Translations under genes and position numbers: made by a program
The notes under the pieces: model-generated
What the model was told of the DNA's origin: nothing
What the model saw: only the letters and a program-made list of their open reading frames with translations
Databases searched by the model: none
Source of the DNA: Caulobacter radicis
GTDB lineage: Bacteria > Pseudomonadota > Alphaproteobacteria > Caulobacterales > Caulobacteraceae
Length of the DNA: 64,000 nucleotides
Assembly (NCBI RefSeq): GCF_003094615.1
Contig: NZ_QDKO01000043.1
Span: 250,358-314,357, forward strand
Direction of reading: 5' to 3'
Part shown: one piece after another, positions 47,019 to 55,224 of the stretch
Layout of the letters: every line of letters starts with the position of its first letter
Position numbering within the stretch: the stretch's first letter is position 1

Positions 47019-47461
47019 CCCTTGCGCATCCACGCCGCGACGGCCCAGGAATGGGCGTCGTGGCGCAGGGCGACGACGGCGTCGCGCGGATCGAGCCAGA
47101 CCAGTTTATGGTCATCCTCGACCTTCAGCTCCGGGCGCTCGCCGGCCAGGGTCACGGCGTAGATACCGCCGTAGTTGCGCATGGCCTGTCCGTCGGACTT
47201 CAGGAACGGCTGGGACACGTCGACGACGTGGGCGCCGACCTCGACGACCAGCCCGGTCTCCTCGCCGAACTCGCGGATCAAGGCCTCGCCTTCGGTCTCA
47301 TCGCCGTCCACCGCGCCGCCCGGCAGGTCGAAATAGGGCGCCTTGCCGGGCTTGGTGACTTCCACCAGCGCGATTTGCCCCCGCTCGTCCTCGGCGATGC
47401 CGAAGGCGGCGTGACGGTCCCTGTAGTCCAGGGACGCGTCCGGCGCATAGAAGGCGATCAA
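47015..47461 (-). CDS. Nudix hydrolase
   Basis: 148 residues from TTG 47459-47461, four bases after the nuclease stop with AAGGA upstream. The Nudix box is complete: GGAVDGDETEGEALIREFGEETGL (GX5EX7REUXEEXGU), quoted here by its core ALIREFGEETGL. These enzymes hydrolyse nucleoside diphosphates linked to another group with Mg2+. It is short and has no extra domain, so the substrate is open. It follows the S1/P1 nuclease gene and may be co-transcribed with it. Confidence 0.88.
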   Translation of the reverse strand: MIAFYAPDASLDYRDRHAAFGIAEDERGQIALVEVTKPGKAPYFDLPGGAVDGDETEGEALIREFGEETGLVVEVGAHVVDVSQPFLKSDGQAMRNYGGIYAVTLAGERPELKVEDDHKLVWLDPRDAVVALRHDAHSWAVAAWMRKG

Positions 47462-47465
47462 GCGG

Positions 47466-48497
47466 TCAGTCCTTGCCGAACAGGTCGTTCCACGGATCGG
47501 CCTTGCCGCTCTCGACGTCGGCGACGCTGATCTCCGGGCGATAGCCGATCTTGCCATCGGCGCTGGCCTTCCAGGCCATGGTGACCATGTCGCGCAGCTC
47601 GGCCGCGCCGGCGGCCAGGCGCTCGTCGACGAAGGCCTTGGCGCGCGGGTCGGCAGCGACCATGCCGCCCGACTTTTCCAGTTGGTACAGCGGCTCGGTC
47701 AGCTTCCAGGTGGTGGTCAGGTAGCCGACCATGCGAGTCTCGTAGCTGCAGGCGCAGTCGCGCAGCGCCGGCATCTTGGCCTTGACCTCGTCGTCCTTGG
47801 CCACGGCCTTGACCAGCGGTCCCTCGAATGCGCCATGCGTGCCGCGGCTCTGCGTGTAGCCGTTGGGGTTCGGATAGTCGCCCCAGCCGTTGTAGTGCAC
47901 GCTCATATGCAGCGGCTGGCTGCCGTCGCCGATGTAGTGGGCCCAGACGCCCAGGTCGCGCAGCAGGAGCTCCTCGCGACGCTTCAGGTCGGCGGCGTAC
48001 CAGGCTTTCTTCTGGGCGTCGGTGGTCTGCTTCTCGGCGGCCACCAGGATGCGCCAGTAGGTGAAGTCCTTCACCAGCTGCTGGTAGCCGTCGATCATGG
48101 CGTACGGCAGATAGCCGGCCTTCCACTCGTCCTGGCCCACGGCGCGCAGAGCCGTCGCATAGTCGGCGCGGGTGGCCGGCAGGGTCTCGACCGTGAACTT
48201 CGGACCGCCGAACATGCGGCCCTCGTCGTCGAGATCCAGGAAGTGGGCGGCGTCGCGATCGTGATCGTGGACCTTGCCCGAGCCCTTCCAGCGGTCGGGC
48301 TCGCGGGCGTATTCGCCGATGGCGGCCACGCCGTAGGGGCTGCGCACGAAGGCCGGCACGTCGTCCGGCAGGGCCTGGGCGCCGAGCACGCCGATCATCC
48401 GGTGGCCGGAAGCGCCCCAGGCCAGGGCCGACTGGGCCGGCGCCGCCACGACGGCGGCCAGGACGAGAACCTTCAAGGTAGAAGACGGCGACTTCAT
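47466..48497 (-). CDS. secreted S1/P1-type nuclease
   Basis: 343 residues. The signal peptide ends ALA-26, leaving Trp27 as the mature N-terminus (WGASGHRM), the residue whose amino group binds zinc in this family. His32 and the clusters HDHDRDAAHFLDLD and GVWAHYIGDGSQPLHMSVH supply further zinc ligands. It is a three-zinc, single-strand-specific nuclease/3'-nucleotidase in the periplasm or medium, useful for scavenging phosphate and nucleosides. It is close after the GST gene (15 bases). Confidence 0.93.
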   Translation of the reverse strand: MKSPSSTLKVLVLAAVVAAPAQSALAWGASGHRMIGVLGAQALPDDVPAFVRSPYGVAAIGEYAREPDRWKGSGKVHDHDRDAAHFLDLDDEGRMFGGPKFTVETLPATRADYATALRAVGQDEWKAGYLPYAMIDGYQQLVKDFTYWRILVAAEKQTTDAQKKAWYAADLKRREELLLRDLGVWAHYIGDGSQPLHMSVHYNGWGDYPNPNGYTQSRGTHGAFEGPLVKAVAKDDEVKAKMPALRDCACSYETRMVGYLTTTWKLTEPLYQLEKSGGMVAADPRAKAFVDERLAAGAAELRDMVTMAWKASADGKIGYRPEISVADVESGKADPWNDLFGKD

Positions 48498-48512
48498 GCG
48501 CGCTCCGAAGAT

Positions 48513-49100
48513 TTAGTCGATGCCGAGGGCCGTCTCGACGCGGCCGACCCAGGCCTTCACGGCCGGATAGCGCGCCAGATCGAAACCGCCCTCGTGGGCG
48601 ACACGGGTGTAGGCCACCAGCGCGATGTCCGCCAGGGTCAGGCGGTCGCCAACCAGGAAGCCGCTCTCGGAGAGCCCGTTTTCCAGGCGCGCAAGGGCCG
48701 CGTGGCCGCGCTCGACCAGCTTGCCGTCCAGGCTTTCCACCGGTTTGCCCATGTAGGCGACCTGGAATCGGGCGACGGCCACATAGGGCTCGTGGCTGTA
48801 TTGCTCCCAGAACAGCCACTCGTACATCTTGGCCTTGAGGTAGGGATCGGCCGGGATCAGCACCGAACCCTCGGCCAGATGCAGCATGATGGCGTTCGAC
48901 TGCGCCAGCGCCCGGCCGTCCTCCAGGATCACCGCCGGCACCTGTCCCGCCGGGTTCATGGCGAGGAAATCGGCGGTGCGGGACTCGCCCTTGAGGATGT
49001 CGACCTCGATCCATTCGAAGGGCAGGCGCAGGCGCTGGGCCGTCCATTTCACCTTCAGGCAGTTGCCCGACTTGCCGTCGCCGAAGATCCGGAGCGTCAT
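48513..49100 (-). CDS. glutathione S-transferase
   Basis: 195 residues from ATG 49098-49100 with GGGAGG upstream; an earlier GTG at 49118 is less likely. The thioredoxin-like N-domain has IFGDGKSGNCLKVKWTAQRL with the catalytic Ser/Cys region, the cis-Pro motif AGQVPAVI and the Gln-Ser glutathione contact LAQSNAI. The helical C-domain has FLVGDRLTLADIAL with the N-capping motif. It conjugates or reduces electrophiles. It precedes the S1/P1 nuclease gene. Confidence 0.92.
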   Translation of the reverse strand: MTLRIFGDGKSGNCLKVKWTAQRLRLPFEWIEVDILKGESRTADFLAMNPAGQVPAVILEDGRALAQSNAIMLHLAEGSVLIPADPYLKAKMYEWLFWEQYSHEPYVAVARFQVAYMGKPVESLDGKLVERGHAALARLENGLSESGFLVGDRLTLADIALVAYTRVAHEGGFDLARYPAVKAWVGRVETALGID

Positions 49101-49163
49101 TCCGTCGCCCTCCCCCACTTTTCAAATGGCGCGCTAAACGATTGAATTTTCACCCGAGTTCCG

Positions 49164-49244
49164 AGCTTCACCGGAAGCTTTCGTCCGATTCCGCCCTAAT
49201 CGGGCGACTTTAAGCGGGTTGTCACGGAGCCGTGATCGGCTTAA
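49164..49244. promoter_or_regulatory. cluster of inverted repeats between GST and 3D-protein genes
   Basis: Three consecutive dyads occur in 72 bases: AGCTTC-ACCG-GAAGCT (49164-49179), CGCCC-TAATC-GGGCG (49192-49206) and TCACGG-AG-CCGTGA (49222-49235). The last lies within an outer TTAAGC (49210-49215) and GCTTAA (49239-49244) pair. The region is between divergent promoters and ends 46 bases before ATG 49290. This suggests stacked operators or a structured leader. No protein can be assigned. Confidence 0.45.
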
Positions 49245-49289
49245 GGAGACCGCCGAACCGACAGATACGCCGATAAGAGGACCCCCTCG

Positions 49290-49784
49290 ATGCGACGCAC
49301 GCTCGCCGGAATTTTGGCCTTCATGGCCATGTTCGCCGCACTCCCCGCCGCCGCGGGTCCCGATTCAGAACGCGCCTCCGATCCGTTGGGCGAGCTGATC
49401 GCCGGGGCCCTGACCGGCTCGATTCCCGGCTCCATCGAATACAAGATGAAGGCCACCCTCTACCACGCCGGCGCCAAGGGCATCCGCGCCCTCGACAGCC
49501 TGGGCTGCAAGGTGGTGGCGATGCGCACCCTGGCCGTGGACACCAAGGTGATCCCCCGTCGCACCGTCGTCTTCATCAAGGAGACGGTCGGCCTGCCGAT
49601 GCCCAACGGCGAGACCCATGACGGCTACTGGTACGCCTCCGACATCGGCGGCGCGATCAAGGGCAACAAGATCGACATGTTCAGCGGCCAGGGCGCCAGC
49701 TCGATGAAGCCGCTGGCGGGCCTGAACCTTACGCACCTCTCGGTGACCAAGGTCGGCGAGTTCAAGGGCTGCCCGCCGGAATAG
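49290..49784 (+). CDS. secreted 3D-domain protein
   Basis: 164 residues with a signal peptide (about 1-22, ending PAAAG). The 3D domain carries its three conserved Asp residues: Asp84 (LAVDTKVIP), Asp118 (ASDIGGAIKG) and Asp129 (NKIDMFSG). The fold is that of the MltA/YuiC double-psi barrel of lytic transglycosylases, so a role in peptidoglycan turnover is likely, though the wider MltA domain is missing. It stands alone in an operon sense. Confidence 0.87.
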   Translation: MRRTLAGILAFMAMFAALPAAAGPDSERASDPLGELIAGALTGSIPGSIEYKMKATLYHAGAKGIRALDSLGCKVVAMRTLAVDTKVIPRRTVVFIKETVGLPMPNGETHDGYWYASDIGGAIKGNKIDMFSGQGASSMKPLAGLNLTHLSVTKVGEFKGCPPE

Positions 49785-49824
49785 CCGGCCGCCGCACCCT
49801 CCAGCCACGGATCGAGTATTGGAC

Positions 49825-49844
49825 ACGGCCGCGAAAGCGGCCGT
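49825..49844 (+). terminator. probable terminator after the 3D-domain gene
   Basis: ACGGCCGC-GAAA-GCGGCCGT is a perfect eight-pair hairpin with a stable GNRA loop, followed by only TT and CG. The same GGCCGC-GAAA-GCGGCC core appears after the second tRNA-Lys (62532-62547), so it may be a common hairpin of this genome. The short T run makes efficiency uncertain. Confidence 0.55.
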
Positions 49845-49971
49845 TTCGCTGTCTGCGTGCAATGTCGGGAAGTTAACCAAACGCGAGATGTTCGCGCTGG
49901 CCTCCCCGACCGTTCTGCACCACTCTGAATTGGTGTCGCGACTCCCTTGAAGCTTAGCTTGCAGGCGAGGA

Positions 49972-50379
49972 ATGGTGTCCAGGCGATCTGAAAGTAACCT
50001 TGCGTCGTCGCCTTCGGTGCTCATCGCCGACGATGACGCCCTGCTTCGCGAAATCCTCGAGCACAAGCTCAGCATGGCCGGCTACGAGGTCACGGTGTTC
50101 GAGGACGGACGCGCCGTGCTCGAGGCCGCCCGCGCCGAGCGGCCGCACGTCGTCGTGCTGGACGGCATGATGCCGATCATCGACGGGTTCGAGGTCCTGC
50201 GGCGGATGAAGGGCGACGACGCCCTGCGCGACATCCCCGTGGTCATGCTGACCGCCCTGAAGGGTCGCAACGACATCGTCACCGCCCTGAACCTGGGCGC
50301 GGCCGACTACCTGCCCAAGCCCTTCGACCCCGACGAACTGCTGGCCCGCCTGTTTCGCATCGCCCCGGTGGCCGCATGA
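49972..50379 (+). CDS. single-domain response regulator (receiver protein)
   Basis: 135 residues, from ATG 49972. A complete CheY-like receiver: acidic pocket Asp20-22 (IADDDA), phospho-acceptor Asp64 (VVVLDGMMP), Thr94 (VMLTALK) and Lys116 (YLPKPF). There is no output domain, so it must act by protein contact. No kinase is adjacent. Its stop overlaps the next start (50376), so it is the first gene of a four-gene polysaccharide-type operon and probably controls its machinery after phosphorylation. A TTAACC half site lies about 100 bases upstream. Confidence 0.92.
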   Translation: MVSRRSESNLASSPSVLIADDDALLREILEHKLSMAGYEVTVFEDGRAVLEAARAERPHVVVLDGMMPIIDGFEVLRRMKGDDALRDIPVVMLTALKGRNDIVTALNLGAADYLPKPFDPDELLARLFRIAPVAA

Positions 50380-51458
50380 TCGAGGCCGTCGCGGTCCAGG
50401 CGCCGGAGGCGGCCGATCCAGCCTATGTCGCGGCCGTCCAGGCCCGCCAGGCCGGCCGTACCGCCGAGGCGATCGCCGCCTTCGACCTGCTCGCCAAGCA
50501 GCGCCCCAAGGATCCGGACGTCTGGCTGAACCTGGGCCTCTCGCGCATGGCCGCCCAGCGCTATGCAGAAGCCGACCGCGCCTTCGAGACGACCCTGGAG
50601 CTGGCGCCGGACTACCGCGACGCCCGGATCGCCTACGCCCGCTCGGCCCTGTTCGCCGGCCGCCCCGAACTGGCGCGCCGCCGCCTGGCGCCGCTGCTGG
50701 CGGCCGCCCCGGACGACGCGGAGGCCAAGGGCCTGTCCCAGCAGATCGCCGCCACCCTGGCCATGCCGGGCGAACCGACCTGGCGGCTGGACGTGGCCTA
50801 TGCCCGCAGCGAACTGACCAAGGACCTGGGCCACTGGAGCTCGGCGACGCTCGCCCTGTCGAAACGGATCGATCCGGACACCACTCTGGGCGGCTCGATC
50901 GAGCACACGGAACGCTTCGGTATCTCGGACACCTATGTCGAGGCGCTGGCCGCCCGCAGGTTCAGCCCCAGACTGGACGGCTTCGTCGCCGTGGGCGGCG
51001 CGCCGAACGCCGACTATCGCCCCGAGCTGTCGATCCGCGCCGGCGGTTCGGTCGGCCTGCTCAACGAGGGCGAACGGCGGGTCCGCCTGGGCCTGGACGC
51101 GGTCTGGTCGCGCTACGCCGTGGGCGAGGTCAAGAGCCTGCAACCCTACCTGACCCTGGCGGCCGGCCCGGTGTCGCTGACGGCGCGCTCCATCAACACC
51201 GAGGACGAACGCGGCAAGCATCAGTCCGGCTACACCCTGGGCGGCGAATGGGCGGCGACGCAGCGCCTGCGACTGCGCCTGGGCTACGCCGACGCCCCCG
51301 AAAGCGCCGACGGCGCCACCGTGCCCGTCGAGGCCGTCTCGGGCGGTATTGCCTACGACCTGACGCCGCGCTGGACGGTGCAGGTGGTCGGGGCGCACGA
51401 GAAGCGCACGGCCTATGACCGCGACGAGATCGGCGTCGCCGTCACCCGACGGTTCTAG
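50376..51458 (+). CDS. TPR + YaiO-type outer-membrane beta-barrel protein
   Basis: 360 residues. Residues 15-130 are tetratricopeptide repeats (AGRTAEAIAAFDLLAKQRPKD..., RYAEADRAFETTLELAPDY, written in parts). From about 140 an outer-membrane barrel of the YaiO family follows, with alternating strands and ending AVTRRF. No ordinary signal peptide is evident at ATG 50376, which is odd for an outer-membrane protein; a start inside the preceding gene is not available. TPR plus barrel is the layout of PgaA/BcsC exporters, here much smaller. It probably guides a polymer across the outer membrane. Confidence 0.82.
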   Translation: MIEAVAVQAPEAADPAYVAAVQARQAGRTAEAIAAFDLLAKQRPKDPDVWLNLGLSRMAAQRYAEADRAFETTLELAPDYRDARIAYARSALFAGRPELARRRLAPLLAAAPDDAEAKGLSQQIAATLAMPGEPTWRLDVAYARSELTKDLGHWSSATLALSKRIDPDTTLGGSIEHTERFGISDTYVEALAARRFSPRLDGFVAVGGAPNADYRPELSIRAGGSVGLLNEGERRVRLGLDAVWSRYAVGEVKSLQPYLTLAAGPVSLTARSINTEDERGKHQSGYTLGGEWAATQRLRLRLGYADAPESADGATVPVEAVSGGIAYDLTPRWTVQVVGAHEKRTAYDRDEIGVAVTRRF

Positions 51459-52502
51459 ATGTCGTCGCTGACGCTGATCTGGGTGGTCGCCCTCGTCCTG
51501 ATCGGCGCGGCGCTGGCCTGGATGACCGCTCTGATCGTCGCGCGCTTCATCAAGGAAAGCCGCTCGACCACGCGCTCGGCCGAACGCAGGCTGATCATCC
51601 AGGCGCTCTCGGGCCTGCTCCGCGGCCAGACGGACGCCGTCGGCGCGCTTTCTCCCTTCGTGCGACGGCCGCAGGTGCTGGCCGAGGCGATCCTGGACTT
51701 CCAGGGCCTCATCCGCGGCGCCGACCAGGAACGGGCCATGGTGGCCCTCAGAAACCTTGGCCTGATCGAAGCCCTGGAGGGGCGGATCCTGGACGGCTCG
51801 CGCGACGAGCGCCTGACCAGCGTGGAGGCCCTGGCCGCCCTGGGCGGCGAGGAGGTCAAGGCCGCCCTGCGACGGGCCATCCGCTCCAAGGACCCGAACG
51901 TGCGGATGGCCGCCATCAAGGGGCTGGCCGACGCCGGCGCGCCGCCGACGCCCTCGCGCCTGCTCGACTATGTGGGGACCGGCGAACTGGCCCCGTCGAG
52001 GATCTATGCCGAGGTGATGCGCCAGGCCGTGGCCAGCGCGCCCTTGGAAGGCCTTCAGGCCCTCGGCCGGCAGGACCTGACGCCGCTGATGCGGGCCATG
52101 CTGCTGGACGCCCTCGGGCGCTCGGGCGCCTACGAGGCCGTGCCCGCGCTCGCCGCGGCGGCGACCGACCCGGATCCGGATGTCCGCACGGCGGCCATTC
52201 GGGGCCTTGGCCGCCTGCAACATCCGGCCGCCGCGGAAACCTTGGCGAGCGCCCTCGCCGACCAGGCCTGGACTGTCCGCTCCGCGGCCGCCGAGGCCGT
52301 CGGCGCCGCGGGCCTTGTCCGGCTGGCGCCGACAGTCGTCCCCTTGCTGGACGACCCCGAATGGTGGGTGCGCTTCCGGGCCGGCGACGCACTGGGACGG
52401 CTGGGCAAGGCCGGTCGCGGACTGCTGGAAGCCGCCGCGGCCGACGACGCCCGCCCGGTCGCCCAACGGGCCGCCGAGCGCGCCCTGGCCGAAGGCGGCT
52501 GA
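51459..52502 (+). CDS. membrane-anchored HEAT-repeat protein
   Basis: 347 residues, starting on the base after the YaiO-like stop. One N-terminal transmembrane helix (LIWVVALVLIGAALAWMTALIV) is followed by a cytoplasmic array of HEAT-like helical pairs from about 100 on, e.g. VEALAALGGEEVKAALRRAI, DPNVRMAAIKGLADAGAP, DPDVRTAAIRGLGRLQHP and DDPEWWVRFRAGDALGRLG. HEAT arrays are scaffolds. Placed between exporter and synthase, it may tether the glycosyltransferase or read the receiver protein. No catalytic motif is seen. Confidence 0.85.
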   Translation: MSSLTLIWVVALVLIGAALAWMTALIVARFIKESRSTTRSAERRLIIQALSGLLRGQTDAVGALSPFVRRPQVLAEAILDFQGLIRGADQERAMVALRNLGLIEALEGRILDGSRDERLTSVEALAALGGEEVKAALRRAIRSKDPNVRMAAIKGLADAGAPPTPSRLLDYVGTGELAPSRIYAEVMRQAVASAPLEGLQALGRQDLTPLMRAMLLDALGRSGAYEAVPALAAAATDPDPDVRTAAIRGLGRLQHPAAAETLASALADQAWTVRSAAAEAVGAAGLVRLAPTVVPLLDDPEWWVRFRAGDALGRLGKAGRGLLEAAAADDARPVAQRAAERALAEGG

Positions 52503-52505
52503 GCC

Positions 52506-53936
52506 ATGCCCGAACTGGAAACCCTCGCCCTCGCCGTCGTCCGCTTCGCCGAGACCATCGCCTGGGCGGTGATCGCCACCGGCCTCGCGCAGAACGCGCT
52601 CTACCTCTACCAGCTGCTGCTGGCCGCCCGCGCCCTTTCGCAGGCGCCGCCGGTCAACCAGGCCGCCCTGCTCTGGCGTCGCTATGCGGAGGCCGCCCCG
52701 CCGATCACCCTGATGGCGCCGGCCTACAACGAGGCCCTGACCATCGTGGAGAGCGTCAGGTCGCTGCTGGCCCTGCAATATCCGCACTTCGAGGTCGTGG
52801 TGGTCAACGACGGCTCCAAGGACGAAACGTTGCAGGTGCTGATCGACGCCTTCGAGCTGCACCCGGTCGAGCGGCACTACGATCTCGCCGCGCCCTGCCA
52901 GCGAATCCGCGGCCTCTACGCCGCCGCCAACCAGCCGCGCCTGCTGGTCGTCGACAAGGACAACGGCGGCAAGGCCGACGCCCTGAACGCGGCCATCAAC
53001 CTGTCGCGCTCGCCCATCGTCTGCTCGATGGACGCCGACAGCCTGCTTGAGGTCGACGCCCTGCTTCGCGCCGTCGCGCCCTTCGTCGAGGATCCCGAGC
53101 GCACGGTGGCCGTAGGCGGCACGATCCGCATCGCCAACGGCTGCAAGATCTCGTTCGGCCGGGTGGTCGAGGTGGGCGTGCCCAGGAACATGCTGGCCCG
53201 GCTGCAGACCATCGAGTACCTGCGCGCCTTCCTGATGGCCCGGCTGGCCTGGAGCCGCATCTCGACCCTGACCATCATCTCCGGCGCCTTCGGCCTCTTC
53301 CGGCGCCAGGCCGTGCTGGACGTCGGGGGCTACAGCCATGGCACCGTGGGCGAAGACATGGAGCTGGTGGTCAAGCTGCACAAACACTACCGCCGCCTGC
53401 GCAAGCCTTATCGCGTGGCCTTCACGCCCGAACCGGTATGCTGGACCGAGGCGCCGGAGACCATGGCCGTGCTGTCACGCCAGCGGGCGCGCTGGCATCG
53501 CGGGGCGCTGGAGACCTTCTTCCGCCATCGCGACATGATCCTGAACCCGCGCTACGGGCGGATCGGCGTGGTGGGCTTCGGGCACATCCTGGTGGTCGAC
53601 GTGCTGGGGCCGATCATCGAGATCTTCGGCTACGTGTTGATCCCGGCCTTCTGGCTGCTGGGCGTGCTCGACATCGAGTACCTGTGGGCCCTGCTGGCCG
53701 TGACATTCGGCTTCGGCATCGTCATCAGCGTCGGCGCGCTGGCCCTGGAAGAGACGGAGCTGCGCCGATTTCCCAACGCCCGCAGCCTGGCCGTGCTGAT
53801 GGGCGCGGCGATCCTGGAGAACTTCGGCTATCGCCAGATCAACAACTTCTGGCGGCTGCGCGGAACATGGCAGTTCCTGACCGGCGCGCAAGGTTGGGGC
53901 AAGATGACCCGCAAGGGGTTCTCGTCCCAGCCCTGA
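52506..53936 (+). CDS. processive-type family-2 membrane glycosyltransferase
   Basis: 476 residues. An N-terminal membrane helix (about 15-45), then a GT-A domain with Asp102 (VVNDGSKDE), the D-x-D Asp176/178 (SMDADSL), GED (283-284) and the QRARW motif (326-330) of processive synthases, then C-terminal membrane helices (from VVGFGHILVVDVLGP). This is the PgaC/BcsA/YaiP class that polymerises an NDP-sugar and threads it through the inner membrane. No PilZ domain is present, so control may come from the receiver protein instead of c-di-GMP. It starts three bases after the HEAT gene and converges with cysH across two bases. Confidence 0.92.
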   Translation: MPELETLALAVVRFAETIAWAVIATGLAQNALYLYQLLLAARALSQAPPVNQAALLWRRYAEAAPPITLMAPAYNEALTIVESVRSLLALQYPHFEVVVVNDGSKDETLQVLIDAFELHPVERHYDLAAPCQRIRGLYAAANQPRLLVVDKDNGGKADALNAAINLSRSPIVCSMDADSLLEVDALLRAVAPFVEDPERTVAVGGTIRIANGCKISFGRVVEVGVPRNMLARLQTIEYLRAFLMARLAWSRISTLTIISGAFGLFRRQAVLDVGGYSHGTVGEDMELVVKLHKHYRRLRKPYRVAFTPEPVCWTEAPETMAVLSRQRARWHRGALETFFRHRDMILNPRYGRIGVVGFGHILVVDVLGPIIEIFGYVLIPAFWLLGVLDIEYLWALLAVTFGFGIVISVGALALEETELRRFPNARSLAVLMGAAILENFGYRQINNFWRLRGTWQFLTGAQGWGKMTRKGFSSQP

Positions 53937-53938
53937 TC

Positions 53939-54682
53939 CTAGATATCTCCGCCGACGTTCGGCGCGACGCCCGGGGCGCGGGCGACGTGGATGCCGCACT
54001 CGGTCTTGTCCTGGCCCTGCCAGCGGCCGGCGCGCACGTCGGCGTTGGGATCGTCGACCGGCTTGGTGCACGGCCAGCATCCCAGCGACGGGAAGCCCTG
54101 GGCCACCAGCGGGTGGGACGGCAGGCTGTGCTCGGCCGCGTAGGCGTCGAGCTCGGCCTTGCTCCAGTTGGCCAGCGGGTTGAACTTGATCTGGCCTTCG
54201 GTCTCCTCGACCACGGCCAGGCGCAGGCGATCGCCGCCATGGAAGCGCTTGCGACCGGTGCACCAGGCCGAGAAGCCTTCCAGCGCACGGTCCAGCGGCA
54301 GCACCTTGCGGATGTGGCAGCAGGCGTCGGTGTCGGTGCGCCACAGGTCCGAACGAGGATCGGTCACCGCCAGGTCGGCGAAGGCCGGCCGCAGGTCGCG
54401 CACGTCGGTCAGGCCCAGGGTCGCGGCCAGGCTCTTGCGGTAGTCCAGCGTCTGACCAAACAGCATGCCGGTGTCGAGGAACAGCACCGGGATGTTGGGC
54501 GAGACCTGCGAGGCCAGGTGCAGCAGCACCGCCGACTCCGCGCCGAACGAGCTGACCAGGGCCAGCTTGTCGCCGAAGGTCTCGTAGGCCTTGCGCAGTA
54601 TGGTCAGCGGATGGGCGTCGCGCAGTTCGGCGTCCAGCCGCGCCGCCAGGGTCGGCGCGGCGTCGGTCTGGTCGTAGGCCAT
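53939..54682 (-). CDS. cysH: assimilatory APS/PAPS reductase
   Basis: 247 residues. The PP-loop-like SSFGAESAVLLHL (44-56) binds the nucleotide. Cys121-Cys122 (DACCHIRKVLPL) and Cys202/Cys205 (LGCWPCTKP) give the CC...CxxC [4Fe-4S] signature of APS-using enzymes, and Cys229 (ECGIH) is the catalytic thiol. It reduces activated sulfate to sulfite with thioredoxin. Its start overlaps the DUF934 stop by one base. It is the last gene of the sulfur operon. Confidence 0.95.
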   Translation of the reverse strand: MAYDQTDAAPTLAARLDAELRDAHPLTILRKAYETFGDKLALVSSFGAESAVLLHLASQVSPNIPVLFLDTGMLFGQTLDYRKSLAATLGLTDVRDLRPAFADLAVTDPRSDLWRTDTDACCHIRKVLPLDRALEGFSAWCTGRKRFHGGDRLRLAVVEETEGQIKFNPLANWSKAELDAYAAEHSLPSHPLVAQGFPSLGCWPCTKPVDDPNADVRAGRWQGQDKTECGIHVARAPGVAPNVGGDI

Positions 54683-55224
54683 CAGAGCGCGCCTTCCTTG
54701 GCTTGAGCCTGGGCCCGCTCGTCGGCGGCGATCGGACGAGCGTCGACCGCCCGTTGATAGACGTGACGGAAGCGGTTGGCGGCCTTGGTCCAGGCCTCGG
54801 GCGTGGCGCCGTCATTGGGCTCGAAGGCGTCGAAACCGCAGCGGACCATGAAACCGGCCTGCTCCTGCAGCACGTCGCCCACGGCGCGGACCTCGCCCTC
54901 GTACTTGAAGCGCTCGCGCAGCAGGCGGGCCGAGGTGTAGGCGCGGCCGTCCCGGTACTTCGGGAAGGCCAGGGCCACCACCGAGATGCGCGGCAGGTCG
55001 TAGGCCAGGGCCTCGACCTCCTCGGCCGGCTCGATGCGCACGCCGACGCGGCGGCTGTTGGACGACAGCAGCGCGTCGCCCTCGGCCTGGAAGCGGTTCA
55101 GCGACAGGATGACGTCGCCGGCGTCCGGGATGGCGTCCTCGTCGACGACGTTGACGAAGGTGTTTTCAGCCCATTGGGCCGCTTGTTCGCCAGTTGGGCC
55201 TGCGAGCTTAATCAGCTTGGGCAT
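54682..55224 (-). CDS. DUF934 protein of sulfur assimilation
   Basis: 180 residues. Conserved blocks are DVILSLNRFQAEGDAL, VEALAYDLPRISVVALAFPKYRDGRAYTSARLLRER (quoted by FPKYRDGRAYTSARLLRER) and VGDVLQEQAGFMVRCGFDAF, the pattern of DUF934. The family nearly always sits between sulfite reductase and cysH in alphaproteobacteria, and is thought to help the reductase or its electron supply; the molecular role is unsettled. It overlaps the reductase gene by 17 bases. Confidence 0.9.
   Translation of the reverse strand: MPKLIKLAGPTGEQAAQWAENTFVNVVDEDAIPDAGDVILSLNRFQAEGDALLSSNSRRVGVRIEPAEEVEALAYDLPRISVVALAFPKYRDGRAYTSARLLRERFKYEGEVRAVGDVLQEQAGFMVRCGFDAFEPNDGATPEAWTKAANRFRHVYQRAVDARPIAADERAQAQAKEGAL

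Noticed and set aside
50307..53387. Open frame of 1026 codons on the minus strand across the polysaccharide operon
   Set aside because: Same mirror effect; composition is GQR-rich and no domain is visible, whereas the plus strand shows complete receiver, TPR, HEAT and GT2 motifs.
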